64,000 nt of DNA from Bacilli bacterium (GCA_017435485.1 JAFSEY010000011.1:20423-84422); one strand, 5' to 3'; shown: positions 53,677-63,155, counted from the stretch's first letter. Numbers and translations are program-made. The notes: generated by a model from the sequence alone, not told the origin.

Positions 53677-54426
53677 ATGATAAGCATTAAAAGTGAACGT
53701 GAAATTGACTTAATGAGACATGCCGGTCACATAAATTATTTAACTCATGAAGAGATAAAAAAGCATGTTAAAGCTGGAATAACTACGAAAGAGTTAGATA
53801 AGATTGCTTATGATTTTATAACTAAAAACGATTGTGTTCCATCATTTTTAAATTATGAAGGGTATCCCGCTTCTATTTGTACATCAATTAATGATGAAGT
53901 AGTTCACGGGATTCCCGGTAACACAAAACTTAAAAATGGTGATATAATATCTATAGATGTTGGTGTAGCTTATAAGAATTATCATTCGGATGCTGCAAGA
54001 ACATATATTATCGGGGAAGTCGATAACAAAATAAAAAAACTAGTGGAAAAAACTGAAGAATCTTTATATGAAGGCTTGAAAGTTATTAAAGCTGGTGCTA
54101 AAATAGGCGATATTGGAGCTGCTGTTAGCGAAGTTGCTCATCAAAATGGTCTAAGTGTTGTAAGAGAATTGGTCGGTCATGGTGTTGGAACAAGTATTCA
54201 TGAGGATCCTGATGTTCCAAACTTTGGCAAGAAAAATACTGGACTAGTTTTGAAAGCAGGAATGACAATTGCGGTAGAACCAATGCTTAATTTAGGTGAA
54301 AGATATGTTTATATGGAAGATGATGATTGGACAATAAAAACCGATGATGGTAGTCCATCCGCTCACTTCGAACACACTGTACTGGTTACAGATACCGGAT
54401 ACGAAATTTTAACAGGAGAAAAATAA
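53677..54426 (+). CDS. map: Methionine aminopeptidase, type I
   Basis: Removes the initiator methionine. Metal ligands are in [17 protein letters not shown] (two D), the H in [14 protein letters not shown] in AVEPMLNLG, and the last E in FEHTVLVT. 249 residues from ATG 53677, which follows GAGGG; ATG 53665 overlaps adk and has no site. [11 protein letters not shown] is the substrate H region. Confidence 0.96.
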   Translation: MISIKSEREIDLMRHAGHINYLTHEEIKKHVKAGITTKELDKIAYDFITKNDCVPSFLNYEGYPASICTSINDEVVHGIPGNTKLKNGDIISIDVGVAYKNYHSDAARTYIIGEVDNKIKKLVEKTEESLYEGLKVIKAGAKIGDIGAAVSEVAHQNGLSVVRELVGHGVGTSIHEDPDVPNFGKKNTGLVLKAGMTIAVEPMLNLGERYVYMEDDDWTIKTDDGSPSAHFEHTVLVTDTGYEILTGEK

Positions 54427-54427
54427 A

Positions 54428-54673
54428 ATGGCGAAAAAAAATGATATGAATAAGAAATCTAAGGAAGAGAAAATTGAATTAGAAGGAAAGGTAGTTGAAG
54501 TTTTAAAAGGCAGCGACTATCTAGTTAAGCTATCAAATGGATTTACTGTAACAGCCTACGTTTCTGGTAAAATGCGAGTTAACATGATTCGTATTCTACC
54601 AGGTGATACAGTTACTGTAGAATTATCGCCTTATGACTTAACACGTGGGCGCATAACATGGAATAAAAGATAA
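54428..54673 (+). CDS. infA: Translation initiation factor IF-1
   Basis: OB-fold factor bound in the A site during initiation. [42 protein letters not shown] and [11 protein letters not shown] (usually RITYR). 81 residues; about nine extra polar residues at the N-terminus compared with the usual 72. AGGAG precedes ATG 54428. Confidence 0.95.
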   Translation: MAKKNDMNKKSKEEKIELEGKVVEVLKGSDYLVKLSNGFTVTAYVSGKMRVNMIRILPGDTVTVELSPYDLTRGRITWNKR

Positions 54674-54688
54674 TGGAGGAATTAATTT

Positions 54689-54802
54689 ATGAAAGTTAGA
54701 CCATCTGTAAAAAAAATATGCAAAAAATGCAAAATTATAAGAAGAAAAGGAAAAGTAATGGTTATTTGTGAAAATCCAAAACACAAACAAACCCAAGGTT
54801 AA
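54689..54802 (+). CDS. rpmJ: Ribosomal protein L36, zinc type
   Basis: A 37-residue protein: [19 protein letters not shown], then [17 protein letters not shown]. Zinc ligands C11, C14, C27 and H32 are all present. GGAGG precedes ATG 54689. The usual place between infA and rpsM. Confidence 0.97.
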   Translation: MKVRPSVKKICKKCKIIRRKGKVMVICENPKHKQTQG

Positions 54803-54814
54803 TAGGAGGTAAAA

Positions 54815-55189
54815 ATGGCACGTATTAAAAATATCGAATTACCAGGTGAAAAACATACTGTTATTGGATTAACAGCTATTTATGGAATTGGTAGAAATTT
54901 AGCTAAAACTATCTGTGAAAGAGCAGGAGTTGAAACTACTAAGAAAATTAAAGACTTAACTGATGATGAAATAGCAAAATTAAGAAAAGAAATTGATAAC
55001 GAAACTACTGAAGGTGATTTACGTCGTGAAGTTCAAATGAACATCAAAAACAAAATGGAAATCAATTGTTATCAAGGTGTTAGACACAAAAAAGGACTAC
55101 CTGTAAGAGGACAAAGAACAAATCGTAATGCCCATACACGTAAAGGTAGAGGAAAAGTTGTAGCTAACAAGAAAAAAGTAGGAAAGTAG
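54815..55189 (+). CDS. rpsM: Ribosomal protein S13
   Basis: S13, 124 residues, contacts P-site t[35 protein letters not shown] and the basic end [22 protein letters not shown] precedes ATG 54815. Confidence 0.98.
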   Translation: MARIKNIELPGEKHTVIGLTAIYGIGRNLAKTICERAGVETTKKIKDLTDDEIAKLRKEIDNETTEGDLRREVQMNIKNKMEINCYQGVRHKKGLPVRGQRTNRNAHTRKGRGKVVANKKKVGK

Positions 55190-55197
55190 GTTAAATA

Positions 55198-55581
55198 ATG
55201 GCTTATAATAGAAGAAAAAGAAAGATTAAAAAGAATATTCCTGAAGCACAAGCTCATATTCATTCTACTTATAATAATACTATTGTTACCATAACTGACA
55301 AACAAGGTAATGTTATTGCTTGGGCATCTTCTGGAACTATTGGTTATAAAGGAAGTAAGAAAAAAACACCATTTGCTGCTGGTATAAGTGCAGAAGCTGC
55401 TGCTAAAGCTGCTATGGAACAAGGTGTTGTAAAAGTAGACGTTTTTGTTAGAGGATTAGGAGCAGGAAGAGAAACTGCTATCAGATCTTTACAAACTGCT
55501 GGATTAGAAATAACAAGTATTGTTGATGAAACTCCAGTACCACACAATGGATGCCGTCCACCAAAACGTCCAAGAAATTAA
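55198..55581 (+). CDS. rpsK: Ribosomal protein S11
   Basis: S11, 127 residues, platform of the small subunit. [35 protein letters not shown], and [21 protein letters not shown] eight bases upstream of ATG 55198 is weak. Confidence 0.98.
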   Translation: MAYNRRKRKIKKNIPEAQAHIHSTYNNTIVTITDKQGNVIAWASSGTIGYKGSKKKTPFAAGISAEAAAKAAMEQGVVKVDVFVRGLGAGRETAIRSLQTAGLEITSIVDETPVPHNGCRPPKRPRN

Positions 55582-55598
55582 TTGAAAGAGGGTTAAAT

Positions 55599-56543
55599 AT
55601 GATAAGCTTTGAAAAACCAGAATATAAAATTACAGAAAGCAATGAAAGTACACATTATGGTCAATTTGAATTAGAACCACTAGAAAGAGGATTTGGTACA
55701 ACTATCGGAAACGCTCTAAGAAGAGTAATGTTATCAAGCTTACCAGGTTCTGCTGTAGTAGCTATTAAAATTGATGGTGTATTACATGAATTCCAAAAAA
55801 TTGATGGAGTAAAAGAAGACGTTACTAGTATCGTTTTAGCTGTTAAAGGATTAGTATTTAAAAATCATTCTGAAGAAGTTAAAACTTTACGTTTAACTGC
55901 ATCAACTGAAGGTGTTGTCACTGCTGCTGATATCGAAAAAGATGCTGATATCGAAGTAATTAATCCTGATCATGTAATTTGTACACTTGTTAAAGGTGGA
56001 AAAATTGATATGGAACTTACTGTATCAAACGGTCGTGGATATGTAGATGCTAAAACTAACCAAAAATTATTTACTGAAAATAAAGTTGGTGTTATTGCAG
56101 TTGATTCATCTTATTCTCCAATTGAATTAGTTAAATATGATGTAGAAGATACTCGAGTTGGACAAGATGAAAGCTATGATAAATTAATCATGCAAATTCA
56201 TACAAATGGAAGTATAACTCCACAAGAAGCTATGGCCTTGTCAGCTAAAATTTTAATTGAACATTTCAATATTGTTGCTGATTTAAATGCTATTAGTAAT
56301 CTATCTGGATTAATGGCTGAAAAAAAAGTAGATACAATTACTAAAACCCTTGAAACTTCAATCGAAGAAATCGAATTTTCAGTTAGAGCTTACAATTGCT
56401 TAAAAAGAGCTGGTATTCATACAGTTCAAGATTTGATATCTAAAAAAGAATCAGAAGTTACTAAGATTCGTAATTTAGGTAAAAAATCATTAAAAGAAGT
56501 ATTAGATAAAGTTGCAGAATTGGGACTTAAGTTCCGCGATTAA
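55599..56543 (+). CDS. rpoA: RNA polymerase alpha subunit
   Basis: 314 residues. N-terminal dimerisation domain with GFGTTIGNALRRVMLSSLPG; C-terminal UP-element-binding domain with LKRAGIHTVQDLI and IRNLGKKSLKEVLDKV. ATG 55599 follows GAAAGAGGG; earlier in-frame codons lie in rpsK. Confidence 0.98.
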   Translation: MISFEKPEYKITESNESTHYGQFELEPLERGFGTTIGNALRRVMLSSLPGSAVVAIKIDGVLHEFQKIDGVKEDVTSIVLAVKGLVFKNHSEEVKTLRLTASTEGVVTAADIEKDADIEVINPDHVICTLVKGGKIDMELTVSNGRGYVDAKTNQKLFTENKVGVIAVDSSYSPIELVKYDVEDTRVGQDESYDKLIMQIHTNGSITPQEAMALSAKILIEHFNIVADLNAISNLSGLMAEKKVDTITKTLETSIEEIEFSVRAYNCLKRAGIHTVQDLISKKESEVTKIRNLGKKSLKEVLDKVAELGLKFRD

Positions 56544-56557
56544 AAGGAGTGAATAAG

Positions 56558-56899
56558 ATGGCTTATAGAAAATTAAATAGAGAAACTAGACAAAGAAGAA
56601 GTATTCTAGCTGGTTTAACTAAAACTGTTATCATGAATGAATCAGTTGTTACAACTGAAGCCAGAGCTAAAGAAATTCGTAAATTTGTTGATAAAATGAT
56701 TACTTACGGAAAAAGAGGAACTTTAGTTTCTAGAAGAAAAGCTTTAGCTTTCTTACATAATGATAAAGAAGTAGTTAGTAAAGTATTTAATGACTTAGCA
56801 AAAAGATACGAAAATCGTAATGGTGGTTATACTCGTATAATCAAAATTAAAGAGCGTATCGGCGATGATGCTTTAGAAGTTAAATTAGAATTAGTATAA
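56558..56899 (+). CDS. rplQ: Ribosomal protein L17
   Basis: L17, 113 residues; last gene of the supercluster. AYRKLNRETRQRRSILAGL, EARAKEIRKFVDKMITYGK, GGYTRIIKIKERIGDDA. ATG 56558 with AAAGGAGTG. A short terminator overlaps its stop. Confidence 0.97.
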   Translation: MAYRKLNRETRQRRSILAGLTKTVIMNESVVTTEARAKEIRKFVDKMITYGKRGTLVSRRKALAFLHNDKEVVSKVFNDLAKRYENRNGGYTRIIKIKERIGDDALEVKLELV

Positions 56900-56918
56900 A
56901 AAGCATTTAGTGCTTTTT
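56898..56918 (+). terminator. Terminator after rplQ
   Basis: AAAAAGCA (56898-56905) with TGCTTTTT (56911-56918), loop TTTAG, then T-rich sequence. A short stem, so read-through into the next gene is possible. Confidence 0.68.
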
Positions 56919-56941
56919 TCTTTCTCTAGAAAGGAGAAAAA

Positions 56942-57784
56942 ATGAATTTTTTTATTAAAGATACAACCGATTTTAACTATCAATTTATAGTTACTAAAAA
57001 TAAAAAATCATGGGAATCAGGAAAATCACGATATATAGTTATATTGATGGATGCCTTATGTTATAAAAATTATACCGTTGAAAAAATAATTATTGATAAT
57101 GATAAATTTAGTATTAAATTAAATCCTAACCCCAAAAGTTTTATAAGTTATGATGTGAGAGATGAATATATTAATTTGCCATTTAAAGAGCTTATTATAG
57201 ATGATAAAACTAAATCAATCCTTGAGCGAAAAGATATATTTAGAGTTGTAAATGGCCCGATAAATAATATCCCAATTGCTAACATTAAACAACCAACAAA
57301 TCACCATAACTCTTTGTATAATATAGATAAAAATGATGATTATGAGGATGAGGCGTATTTTGCTAGAGTATTAATAGATACTATAACAACCACAAAACAA
57401 GGCGAAATAGCTATAGCATTAAACGCATGTCGCGAAGCTTTTTATGATTGTTTACATGGAGATGAAAATTTAAAAAAGAAATATTTTTCTTATATTTGTT
57501 GGTATAATTCTAGCCAATTAACTCAAGACTTCGATCAAAAAACAAAAGCAGCACATTACCTACTTATTGCATATATTTTTAAATTTTATGAAAAATATGG
57601 TAAAGCCAATGATAAAACAGATAAACTATTTAGAATAAAACCTGAAGCAGTAATAGCATTTATTAATAGGCATAAAAATAGCAATAAAGAAGAGTTGTTC
57701 ATGGCAATTCAAAATGATTTAGAGAATAGCGCTCCAGTTTTAAATTTAGTTAAGAAAGAAGATAATAAGGAAACAACAAACTAA
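56942..57784 (+). CDS. Uncharacterised protein after rplQ
   Basis: A 280-residue soluble protein that I cannot place. The N-terminal 110 residues look beta-rich; an acidic linker (NIDKNDDYEDE) leads to a helical C-terminal half with several aromatic residues (KYFSYICWYNSSQ). No signal peptide or membrane helix. AAAGGAG precedes ATG 56942, 24 bases behind the rplQ hairpin, and no separate promoter is clear. Its stop is in the loop of a strong terminator. Confidence 0.7.
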   Translation: MNFFIKDTTDFNYQFIVTKNKKSWESGKSRYIVILMDALCYKNYTVEKIIIDNDKFSIKLNPNPKSFISYDVRDEYINLPFKELIIDDKTKSILERKDIFRVVNGPINNIPIANIKQPTNHHNSLYNIDKNDDYEDEAYFARVLIDTITTTKQGEIAIALNACREAFYDCLHGDENLKKKYFSYICWYNSSQLTQDFDQKTKAAHYLLIAYIFKFYEKYGKANDKTDKLFRIKPEAVIAFINRHKNSNKEELFMAIQNDLENSAPVLNLVKKEDNKETTN

Positions 57785-57797
57785 TTTGTTGTTTTTT
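57771..57797 (+). terminator. Terminator of the orphan gene
   Basis: AAACAACAAA (57771-57780) with TTTGTTGTTT (57785-57794); the loop CTAA contains the stop codon. T-run follows. Confidence 0.88.
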
Positions 57798-57840
57798 TAT
57801 TTAAAAGATATTTGCATTTAATATCTTGTTGTGATATCCT

Positions 57841-57846
57841 TATAAT
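57841..57846 (+). promoter_or_regulatory. -10 element for the coiled-coil gene
   Basis: TATAAT 26 bases before the start codon; no good -35 at normal distance (TTGCAT at 57812-57817 is 23 bases away). Confidence 0.4.
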
Positions 57847-57871
57847 GGAATAAAATAAGGGAGTGGGCTTT

Positions 57872-59755
57872 ATGCATGCAAAAATAATTGATTTAATAAA
57901 TATATTAGTTAAAATGTCTGGAGAAAAAGATAATATAAAAAGTTTAAATGAGGAACTATTATATTTAGATAACCTACTTCCTGAGCTTAACAAAGAGTTA
58001 GAAACTTTAGTTTTATCAATAACTGATGATAAGTACTTTGATGCATCTAGTGAAATAATTGACCGCAATATTGAACTTAGTTTAAAGAAAAAGATTATTA
58101 AATTACAGGAAGCTTTAAATAAGCAGAAAGAAAAGATTGATAACTTATCTAAAAAAGAATCAGAAGTAACAGCTAGATACGAATTATTAAATAAAAGGAT
58201 TTTATCAAGTGAGTCATTAATAAGCGTTTTAAATAGTCATTTTCAAGACGAAAATGGAGCCGAAGAAGATTCTAGATATTTTAGACTTCTTGAGCAAGAA
58301 AAAGCGCGTCATGAATCTTTAAATGAAGAACTGAAGAATTTTATAGACCAAAAAGAACAGTTAAATTCTCAATTAGAGGTTTTAAAAAATCAAAAAGAAG
58401 AAGCAATTGCCAATTTAAATAGCGAAAAAAATCAGCTAGAAGAAGTAAGGGAAAGTTTAGCAGATAAATCAACATATATTGATAATCAAAAAAAAGAAGA
58501 AGATTTAAACAAAGTAAAAGAGCTTGAATTAAAAATAAAAAATACTCAAAAAAGGAAATCAGAAATTATTGAGTCTATTACGTATAAAGCCGAGCAAGCT
58601 AAAGACTTATTATTAAATTCTGAAGAAAACTATACTGAGTTTTTATCAAAGATTAATGATATAACTAGTGAATTAAACACATTACCATATCAAAAAATGG
58701 AAGATGATACTCTATTAAAAGAAGAATTATGTCAATTAGAAAGCCGAAAAGATGAGCTGACTACATTAATTGAAAATAAAAAATATACATCTTCTGATAT
58801 AGATGTTATTGAAAAGCGTTTAGAATATTTGGAAAGCAAAACAGTCTTAATTTCAAAAGAAATTGAAGCATACAAAGAAATTGAAAACTTAATTGATAAC
58901 GGAGAGATTATTAAAACAACGGATATTCTTGTAGAATTACGAGAAAAAGCTAGGAATTATGAAGCCGTTTTTGCAGAGCATGACTTAAATAAAAATGAGC
59001 AAATAAATCAAGATTTAGAAGTAGAAAAATATAATCTTTTAAACGAAATAATTACTAATTATGAAAATGATCTACAAGACTTAATAACGTTAGTAAATAA
59101 TATAAATAGCAAAAAGATTGTTGATTGTGAAAATCATCTAAAAAATATCAAAGAAGAAAAAGAATATTTAAATAAAACAAAATTATTACATAGTGATAGC
59201 ATAAATTCAGTTGAAAAAGAAAAAGATCGTAAGGAATTAAAGAAAATAGCTGATAATATAGAAAAGCTTAGCATGAGATTAAAAATTGGCATAACCCCAA
59301 ATCAAGTATTAGATCAAATAGAGATGCTATTGTTTGCAGGCGAAGAAAAAATAGAAGAAAATTCTGCTGTTAATGACAGCCCTAATGTTAACAAAGATAT
59401 TATTAAAAATATTGAAATGGTTGATCAAAACGAAGAAACTGAAATAAATCCAAAAATAAATGACGAAGCAACACTTCAAATTGATGAACCAATAGCTGTG
59501 AATGAAGAGCCTAGTGCGAATAAACAATTAAATGAAGAAATTAAATTTACTTTTGAAAAGCTTCCAGATGATCAAACCACACCTTTGAATGAGATCCCTG
59601 AAGATATGATTATAAATCCAATAGCTCAAAATGCTGAAATATTTAGCGCTCCAAAAGACGAAGAACATCAAGACTATTCCTTTTCGCCATTAGATAATAC
59701 TGGATTTATATCTTTTGATGACGCCTTAAATATTGCTAAAAATGAAGACAAATAA
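57872..59755 (+). CDS. Long coiled-coil protein with acidic C-terminal region
   Basis: 627 residues. Residues about 20-470 are almost unbroken coiled coil rich in E, K, L, N and I (for example LEKLNK-like heptads around EKIDNLSKKESEVTARYELL). From about 500 to the end the protein is acidic and low in complexity (INPKINDEATLQIDEPIAV). There is no signal peptide, membrane segment or nucleotide-binding loop, so it is not an SMC protein. A cytoskeletal or scaffold role is a guess. ATG 57872 follows AAGGGAG. Convergent with the YuzA-like gene across a shared terminator. Confidence 0.75.
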   Translation: MHAKIIDLINILVKMSGEKDNIKSLNEELLYLDNLLPELNKELETLVLSITDDKYFDASSEIIDRNIELSLKKKIIKLQEALNKQKEKIDNLSKKESEVTARYELLNKRILSSESLISVLNSHFQDENGAEEDSRYFRLLEQEKARHESLNEELKNFIDQKEQLNSQLEVLKNQKEEAIANLNSEKNQLEEVRESLADKSTYIDNQKKEEDLNKVKELELKIKNTQKRKSEIIESITYKAEQAKDLLLNSEENYTEFLSKINDITSELNTLPYQKMEDDTLLKEELCQLESRKDELTTLIENKKYTSSDIDVIEKRLEYLESKTVLISKEIEAYKEIENLIDNGEIIKTTDILVELREKARNYEAVFAEHDLNKNEQINQDLEVEKYNLLNEIITNYENDLQDLITLVNNINSKKIVDCENHLKNIKEEKEYLNKTKLLHSDSINSVEKEKDRKELKKIADNIEKLSMRLKIGITPNQVLDQIEMLLFAGEEKIEENSAVNDSPNVNKDIIKNIEMVDQNEETEINPKINDEATLQIDEPIAVNEEPSANKQLNEEIKFTFEKLPDDQTTPLNEIPEDMIINPIAQNAEIFSAPKDEEHQDYSFSPLDNTGFISFDDALNIAKNEDK

Positions 59756-59785
59756 AAAATGTTTCGTTAAATTGAAACATTTTTT
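59754..59785. terminator. Bidirectional terminator
   Basis: AAAAAATGTTTC (59754-59765) and GAAACATTTTTT (59774-59785), an 8-base loop, and A/T runs at both ends. It serves the coiled-coil gene and the minus-strand gene. Confidence 0.88.
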
Positions 59786-59990
59786 ATTTGTCTTCATGGA
59801 ATAATTTACTAAATAACAATCCCAAGTTAATAATACCACATATACCTACTAAAGCATAAATGATTCTAGTAATTGGTGATGTTGCCGTAAATAATGATTC
59901 AACTAAGTTGAAATCAAAAAATCCGATAAAGCCCCAATTTAATGCTCCAATTATTGTTAATGTTAGAGCAATTTTTTGAATTGTTTCCAT
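59784..59990 (-). CDS. YuzA-like membrane protein (DUF378)
   Basis: A 68-residue protein with two membrane helices (about 5-25 and 40-62). IGALNWGFIGFFDFNLVES is the DUF378 signature. ATG 59990 is preceded by AAAGGATAGTG. Function unknown across the family. Confidence 0.85.
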   Translation of the reverse strand: METIQKIALTLTIIGALNWGFIGFFDFNLVESLFTATSPITRIIYALVGICGIINLGLLFSKLFHEDK

Positions 59991-60093
59991 TTTATCACTA
60001 TCCTTTACTAGTATTCTGCATCATTTTTTTGATTTTATGTATGAATATTTTAATATTTTAAAAATATATTTAATTAGAAAAGGAATGTGGTTG

Positions 60094-61161
60094 ATGAAAA
60101 AGTTTATATTGTTTAGTATTACAATACTATTGTTAGTCTGTGGATGTGGCAATTTTAATGAGCAAACAGTATTAAAAGAATTCAAAAATGATGTAAATAA
60201 AAGCAAGTCTTATATATTAAAAGGAAAAATGCAGATAATTAGCAATGAAGAAAAATTTGATTATACTTTAGAAGTAAATTATCTTCAAGACAATTATTAC
60301 AAAGTAAAATTAGTAAACCAAACTAATAATCATGAGCAAGTTATTTTAAGAAACGATGAAGGTGTTTATGTAGTTACTCCATCATTAAATAAAAGTTTCA
60401 AATTCCAAAGTGAATGGCCAGATAATAGCTCTCAAGCTTATATATTAAATTCCTTACTTAAAGATTTAGAAAATGATAAAGAGCTAAAATTGGAAAAAAC
60501 TGATGATAATTATATCCTAGCTGTTAAAGTTAACTATCCTAATAATAGTGATCTAGAATATCAAAAATTATATTTTGATAAAAAGATAAATTTAGAAAAA
60601 GTAGAAGTTTATAATAATGAAGATAATGTCGCCATAAGTGTGATTGTTAATGATGTGGATTATAAGGCTGGTTTAGAAAAAGAAGATTTTGCTTTAGATG
60701 ATTTAATTGAACCGGGATGCTGTAATAAAGAAGAAGCTAATTGTGATAATCCTTGTGAAAAAGAAAGCGCGTGTACAGGAGACAATTGTGAAAACAAGCC
60801 AACTTCAAGTATTTTAGAAGATGTTATTTATCCTTTGTATGTTCCTCAAAATAGTTCATTAACGTCTAGTGAAAAAATTGATACAGAAGAAGGCAATCGA
60901 GTAATATTAACGTTTGCCGGGGATAAAGACTTCATTTTAGTCGAAGAAACATCTCAAGTAGCTCAAGAATTTGAAATAATTCCAATTTATGGAGATCCGC
61001 ACATTTTAGCGTCTTCAGTAGTAGCATTAGGTGCTAACTCTATTTATTGGACAGATAATAATGTTGATTACTATTTAGCAAGTAATGATTTAAGCGGTGA
61101 AGAAATGCTTGCTATAGCTAGCTCTATGACCAATAGTGTTATAGTATCAGGTAGTAAATAA
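60094..61161 (+). CDS. GerS/YdcC-like lipoprotein (LolA-type fold) with Cys-rich insert
   Basis: 355 residues. The signal peptide ends in the lipobox V-C-G-C18, so C18 should be lipidated. The N-terminal domain (NKSKSYILKGKMQI... TPSLNKSFKFQSEW) resembles LolA-like lipoproteins such as YdcC and GerS of sporulating Firmicutes; the C-terminal part (GDKDFILVEETS ... ALGANSIYWTDN) resembles DUF4367. Between them is a linker with six cysteines near residues 209-230. A sporulation or germination role is an inference from the family. ATG 60094 follows AAAAGGAATG. Confidence 0.75.
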   Translation: MKKFILFSITILLLVCGCGNFNEQTVLKEFKNDVNKSKSYILKGKMQIISNEEKFDYTLEVNYLQDNYYKVKLVNQTNNHEQVILRNDEGVYVVTPSLNKSFKFQSEWPDNSSQAYILNSLLKDLENDKELKLEKTDDNYILAVKVNYPNNSDLEYQKLYFDKKINLEKVEVYNNEDNVAISVIVNDVDYKAGLEKEDFALDDLIEPGCCNKEEANCDNPCEKESACTGDNCENKPTSSILEDVIYPLYVPQNSSLTSSEKIDTEEGNRVILTFAGDKDFILVEETSQVAQEFEIIPIYGDPHILASSVVALGANSIYWTDNNVDYYLASNDLSGEEMLAIASSMTNSVIVSGSK

Positions 61162-61190
61162 GGAAAGTAAAAAAGTTGCTTTCCTTTTTT
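61160..61190 (+). terminator. Terminator of the lipoprotein gene
   Basis: AAGGAAAG (61160-61167) with CTTTCCTT (61179-61186), then Ts. Confidence 0.82.
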
Positions 61191-61204
61191 GATATTGATA
61201 TAAT
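61176..61204 (+). promoter_or_regulatory. Promoter of the small membrane protein, inside the terminator arm
   Basis: TTGCTT (61176-61181) overlaps the terminator's right arm; 17 bases; TATAAT (61199-61204) in an extended -10 (TGA before it). Confidence 0.75.
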
Positions 61205-61222
61205 TATATATAGGTGAGGAAA

Positions 61223-61729
61223 ATGGTAAAGATAAAAAAAATAAAAAGAGAAAATAATAAAAGTGAAGATGAACAAGAAATATCAAGATTTATCAAAATA
61301 TTACTAATAGTAGTAGTATTTATATTAGGTATCTATTTTTTTACTAGTATAGTTGTAAAAAAAGAATACAACATAAAAAAAGATATTACCGAAGGACAAG
61401 TTAGTACTAACAGGATTATAGTAGGAAGTATTTTAAATCGTCCACATGAAGATTATTATGTGTTAGTATATAATTCAACTTCTAATAAAGCCGCTTTATA
61501 TGAAACCCTAATTAGTGTTTATGAATCAAAAAAAGATAGTTTAAGAATTTATGCAGTTGATTTGAATAATCATTTGAATGAGAAGTATTCAAGTGAAAAA
61601 TCAAATCCAATTGCTACTAAAATAGCTGACTTCAAATTTGGAGAAATTACGTTATTAAAAATTAAAGATAAAAAAGTAAATAAATATATTGAAGAATATG
61701 GAAAAATAAAAAATGAATTAGGTATTTAA
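61223..61729 (+). CDS. Small bitopic membrane protein, unknown
   Basis: 168 residues. A basic N-terminus (MVKIKKIKREN) and one membrane helix at about 25-47 (IKILLIVVVFILGIYFFTSIV) predict an N-in anchor with an extracellular domain of about 120 residues. That domain has a thioredoxin-like outline (YYVLVYNSTSN ... SLRIYAVDLNN ... EITLLKIKDKK) but no CxxC, so redox activity is not expected. ATG 61223 follows TAGGTGAGG. Lies ahead of ctpA. Confidence 0.7.
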   Translation: MVKIKKIKRENNKSEDEQEISRFIKILLIVVVFILGIYFFTSIVVKKEYNIKKDITEGQVSTNRIIVGSILNRPHEDYYVLVYNSTSNKAALYETLISVYESKKDSLRIYAVDLNNHLNEKYSSEKSNPIATKIADFKFGEITLLKIKDKKVNKYIEEYGKIKNELGI

Positions 61730-61841
61730 TATATAAAATTTTTGAATACCGCAGTAGTGAAAAAAGATGAACTAAAGTTTTTAACTACTTTTTCATCCAA
61801 ACTGAATAATAATAAATGTGAAATAATTTTACACAAAAATA

Positions 61842-61880
61842 AAAAGAGCTTTTTATTTAATTGATAAAGCTCTTTTGTTT
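61842..61880 (+). terminator. Terminator before ctpA
   Basis: AAAAGAGCTTT (61842-61852) with AAAGCTCTTTT (61866-61876), an 11-bp stem, then a short T-rich tail. The 110 bases before it (61730-61841) hold no gene that I can see. Confidence 0.75.
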
Positions 61881-61887
61881 ATGTTAT

Positions 61888-61893
61888 TATAAT
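61888..61893 (+). promoter_or_regulatory. -10 element of ctpA
   Basis: TATAAT 18 bases before the start codon, behind the terminator; -35 unclear. Confidence 0.45.
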
Positions 61894-61911
61894 TATATTA
61901 GGTGATAATAT

Positions 61912-63093
61912 ATGAAAAAAGTTAAAGGATTTGGATTATTAGAAACAATTATAATTATCTTAGTAACAGCTATAGCCTCAAGTCTGTCAACTGGAATAAT
62001 TCTTTATAATAGCTATAAAGATACAGCTGGTATAACCTATGATGAAATGGTAAAAGATGAAGCACTAAAAGAATTTTTAGATGTGTATAGTTCACTATCC
62101 ACAGAATATTACGAAGAAGTAGATAAAGAAGCTTTACTAGAAAGCGCAATTGATGCTATGACTAAATATTTAGGGGATAAATATACTACTTATCTAAATG
62201 AAGAAGAAAGAGTGTTATTAGAAGAACAATTAAAGGGAGAATATACTGGAATTGGAGTTTTAATTGAAGGAAATACCATTAAGCAAGTTTTTGATGATTC
62301 CCCAGCTTCATCTAGTGGTGTAAAAGTAGGAGATATAATTATCAAAGTAAATGGCGAAGATGTGAAAGAAAAAGACGCTACTTATATTACTAATGCCATA
62401 AAAAAACATTCTGATAAAGCAACAATTGTATTTTTAAGAGAAAATCAAGAAATTGAATTGACTATCGAATTTAAAAAGTTGGATGTTCCCGCTATAAATT
62501 ATGAAGTATTAGATGAAAATATTGGCTATATATATGTCGATAGTTTTTCAAGTACTTTAACAAAACAAGTCAAAGAAGCTTTAATTAAATTAGAAGACCA
62601 AAATATTAAATCTCTTATTATTGATGTAAGAGATAATTCTGGTGGTTATTTATCGGCAGCTTATGATTTAGCGAGTGTATTTATTGAAGAGGGAAAAGTT
62701 ATTTATTCTTTAGCAGATAGTAAAAACAAAGTTGCTTATGAAGATAAAACAGAAGAACATAAGACATATCCAATAATAGTTTTAGTAAACGAAAATAGTG
62801 CTTCTGCATCAGAAATATTAGCGGCCGCTTTAAAGGAGAGTTATAATGCTGTCTTAGTTGGAAAAACAACATATGGTAAAGGAAAAGTTCAACAAACAAA
62901 ACAACTAAATGACGGAAGTATGGTTAAATATACTAGCGCAAGGTGGTATACCCCAAACAATGTATGTATTGACGGAAAAGGATTAAATCCTGACTATGAG
63001 GTAGATTTGACAATAACTTATGGAGAAAACAAAAAAATAGTAGAAGTAAAAGATACTCAATTATTAAAAGCACAGGAATTACTAAATAACTAA
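61912..63093 (+). CDS. ctpA: C-terminal processing peptidase CtpA (S41A)
   Basis: 393 residues. An N-terminal membrane anchor (about 6-28), then a PDZ domain (GIGVLIEGNTIKQVFDDSPA ... GDIIIKVNGEDV) and the S41 protease domain. The catalytic serine is in NENSASASEIL and the lysine in TTYGKGKVQQ. It acts outside the membrane on exported proteins; in spore formers some paralogues (CtpB) cut sporulation checkpoint proteins. AGGTGAT precedes ATG 61912. Confidence 0.94.
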   Translation: MKKVKGFGLLETIIIILVTAIASSLSTGIILYNSYKDTAGITYDEMVKDEALKEFLDVYSSLSTEYYEEVDKEALLESAIDAMTKYLGDKYTTYLNEEERVLLEEQLKGEYTGIGVLIEGNTIKQVFDDSPASSSGVKVGDIIIKVNGEDVKEKDATYITNAIKKHSDKATIVFLRENQEIELTIEFKKLDVPAINYEVLDENIGYIYVDSFSSTLTKQVKEALIKLEDQNIKSLIIDVRDNSGGYLSAAYDLASVFIEEGKVIYSLADSKNKVAYEDKTEEHKTYPIIVLVNENSASASEILAAALKESYNAVLVGKTTYGKGKVQQTKQLNDGSMVKYTSARWYTPNNVCIDGKGLNPDYEVDLTITYGENKKIVEVKDTQLLKAQELLNN

Positions 63094-63119
63094 TTCTTGT
63101 TTTTATTTGTTATTTTTTT
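63084..63119 (+). terminator. Weak terminator after ctpA
   Basis: AAATAAC (63084-63090) and GTTATTT (63109-63115) with an 18-base loop and a T-run. Its right arm overlaps the next -35. Confidence 0.5.
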
Positions 63120-63135
63120 GTTAATGAGTTATAAT
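63107..63135 (+). promoter_or_regulatory. Promoter of the NtdP-like gene
   Basis: TTGTTA (63107-63112), 17 bases, TATAAT (63130-63135). Confidence 0.75.
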
Positions 63136-63155
63136 GGACAAGAAAGTGGGATCGT

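Noticed and set aside
61730..61841. Small RNA or CRISPR-like repeat between the small membrane protein and ctpA
   Set aside because: No direct repeats and only weak pairing apart from the terminator that follows.
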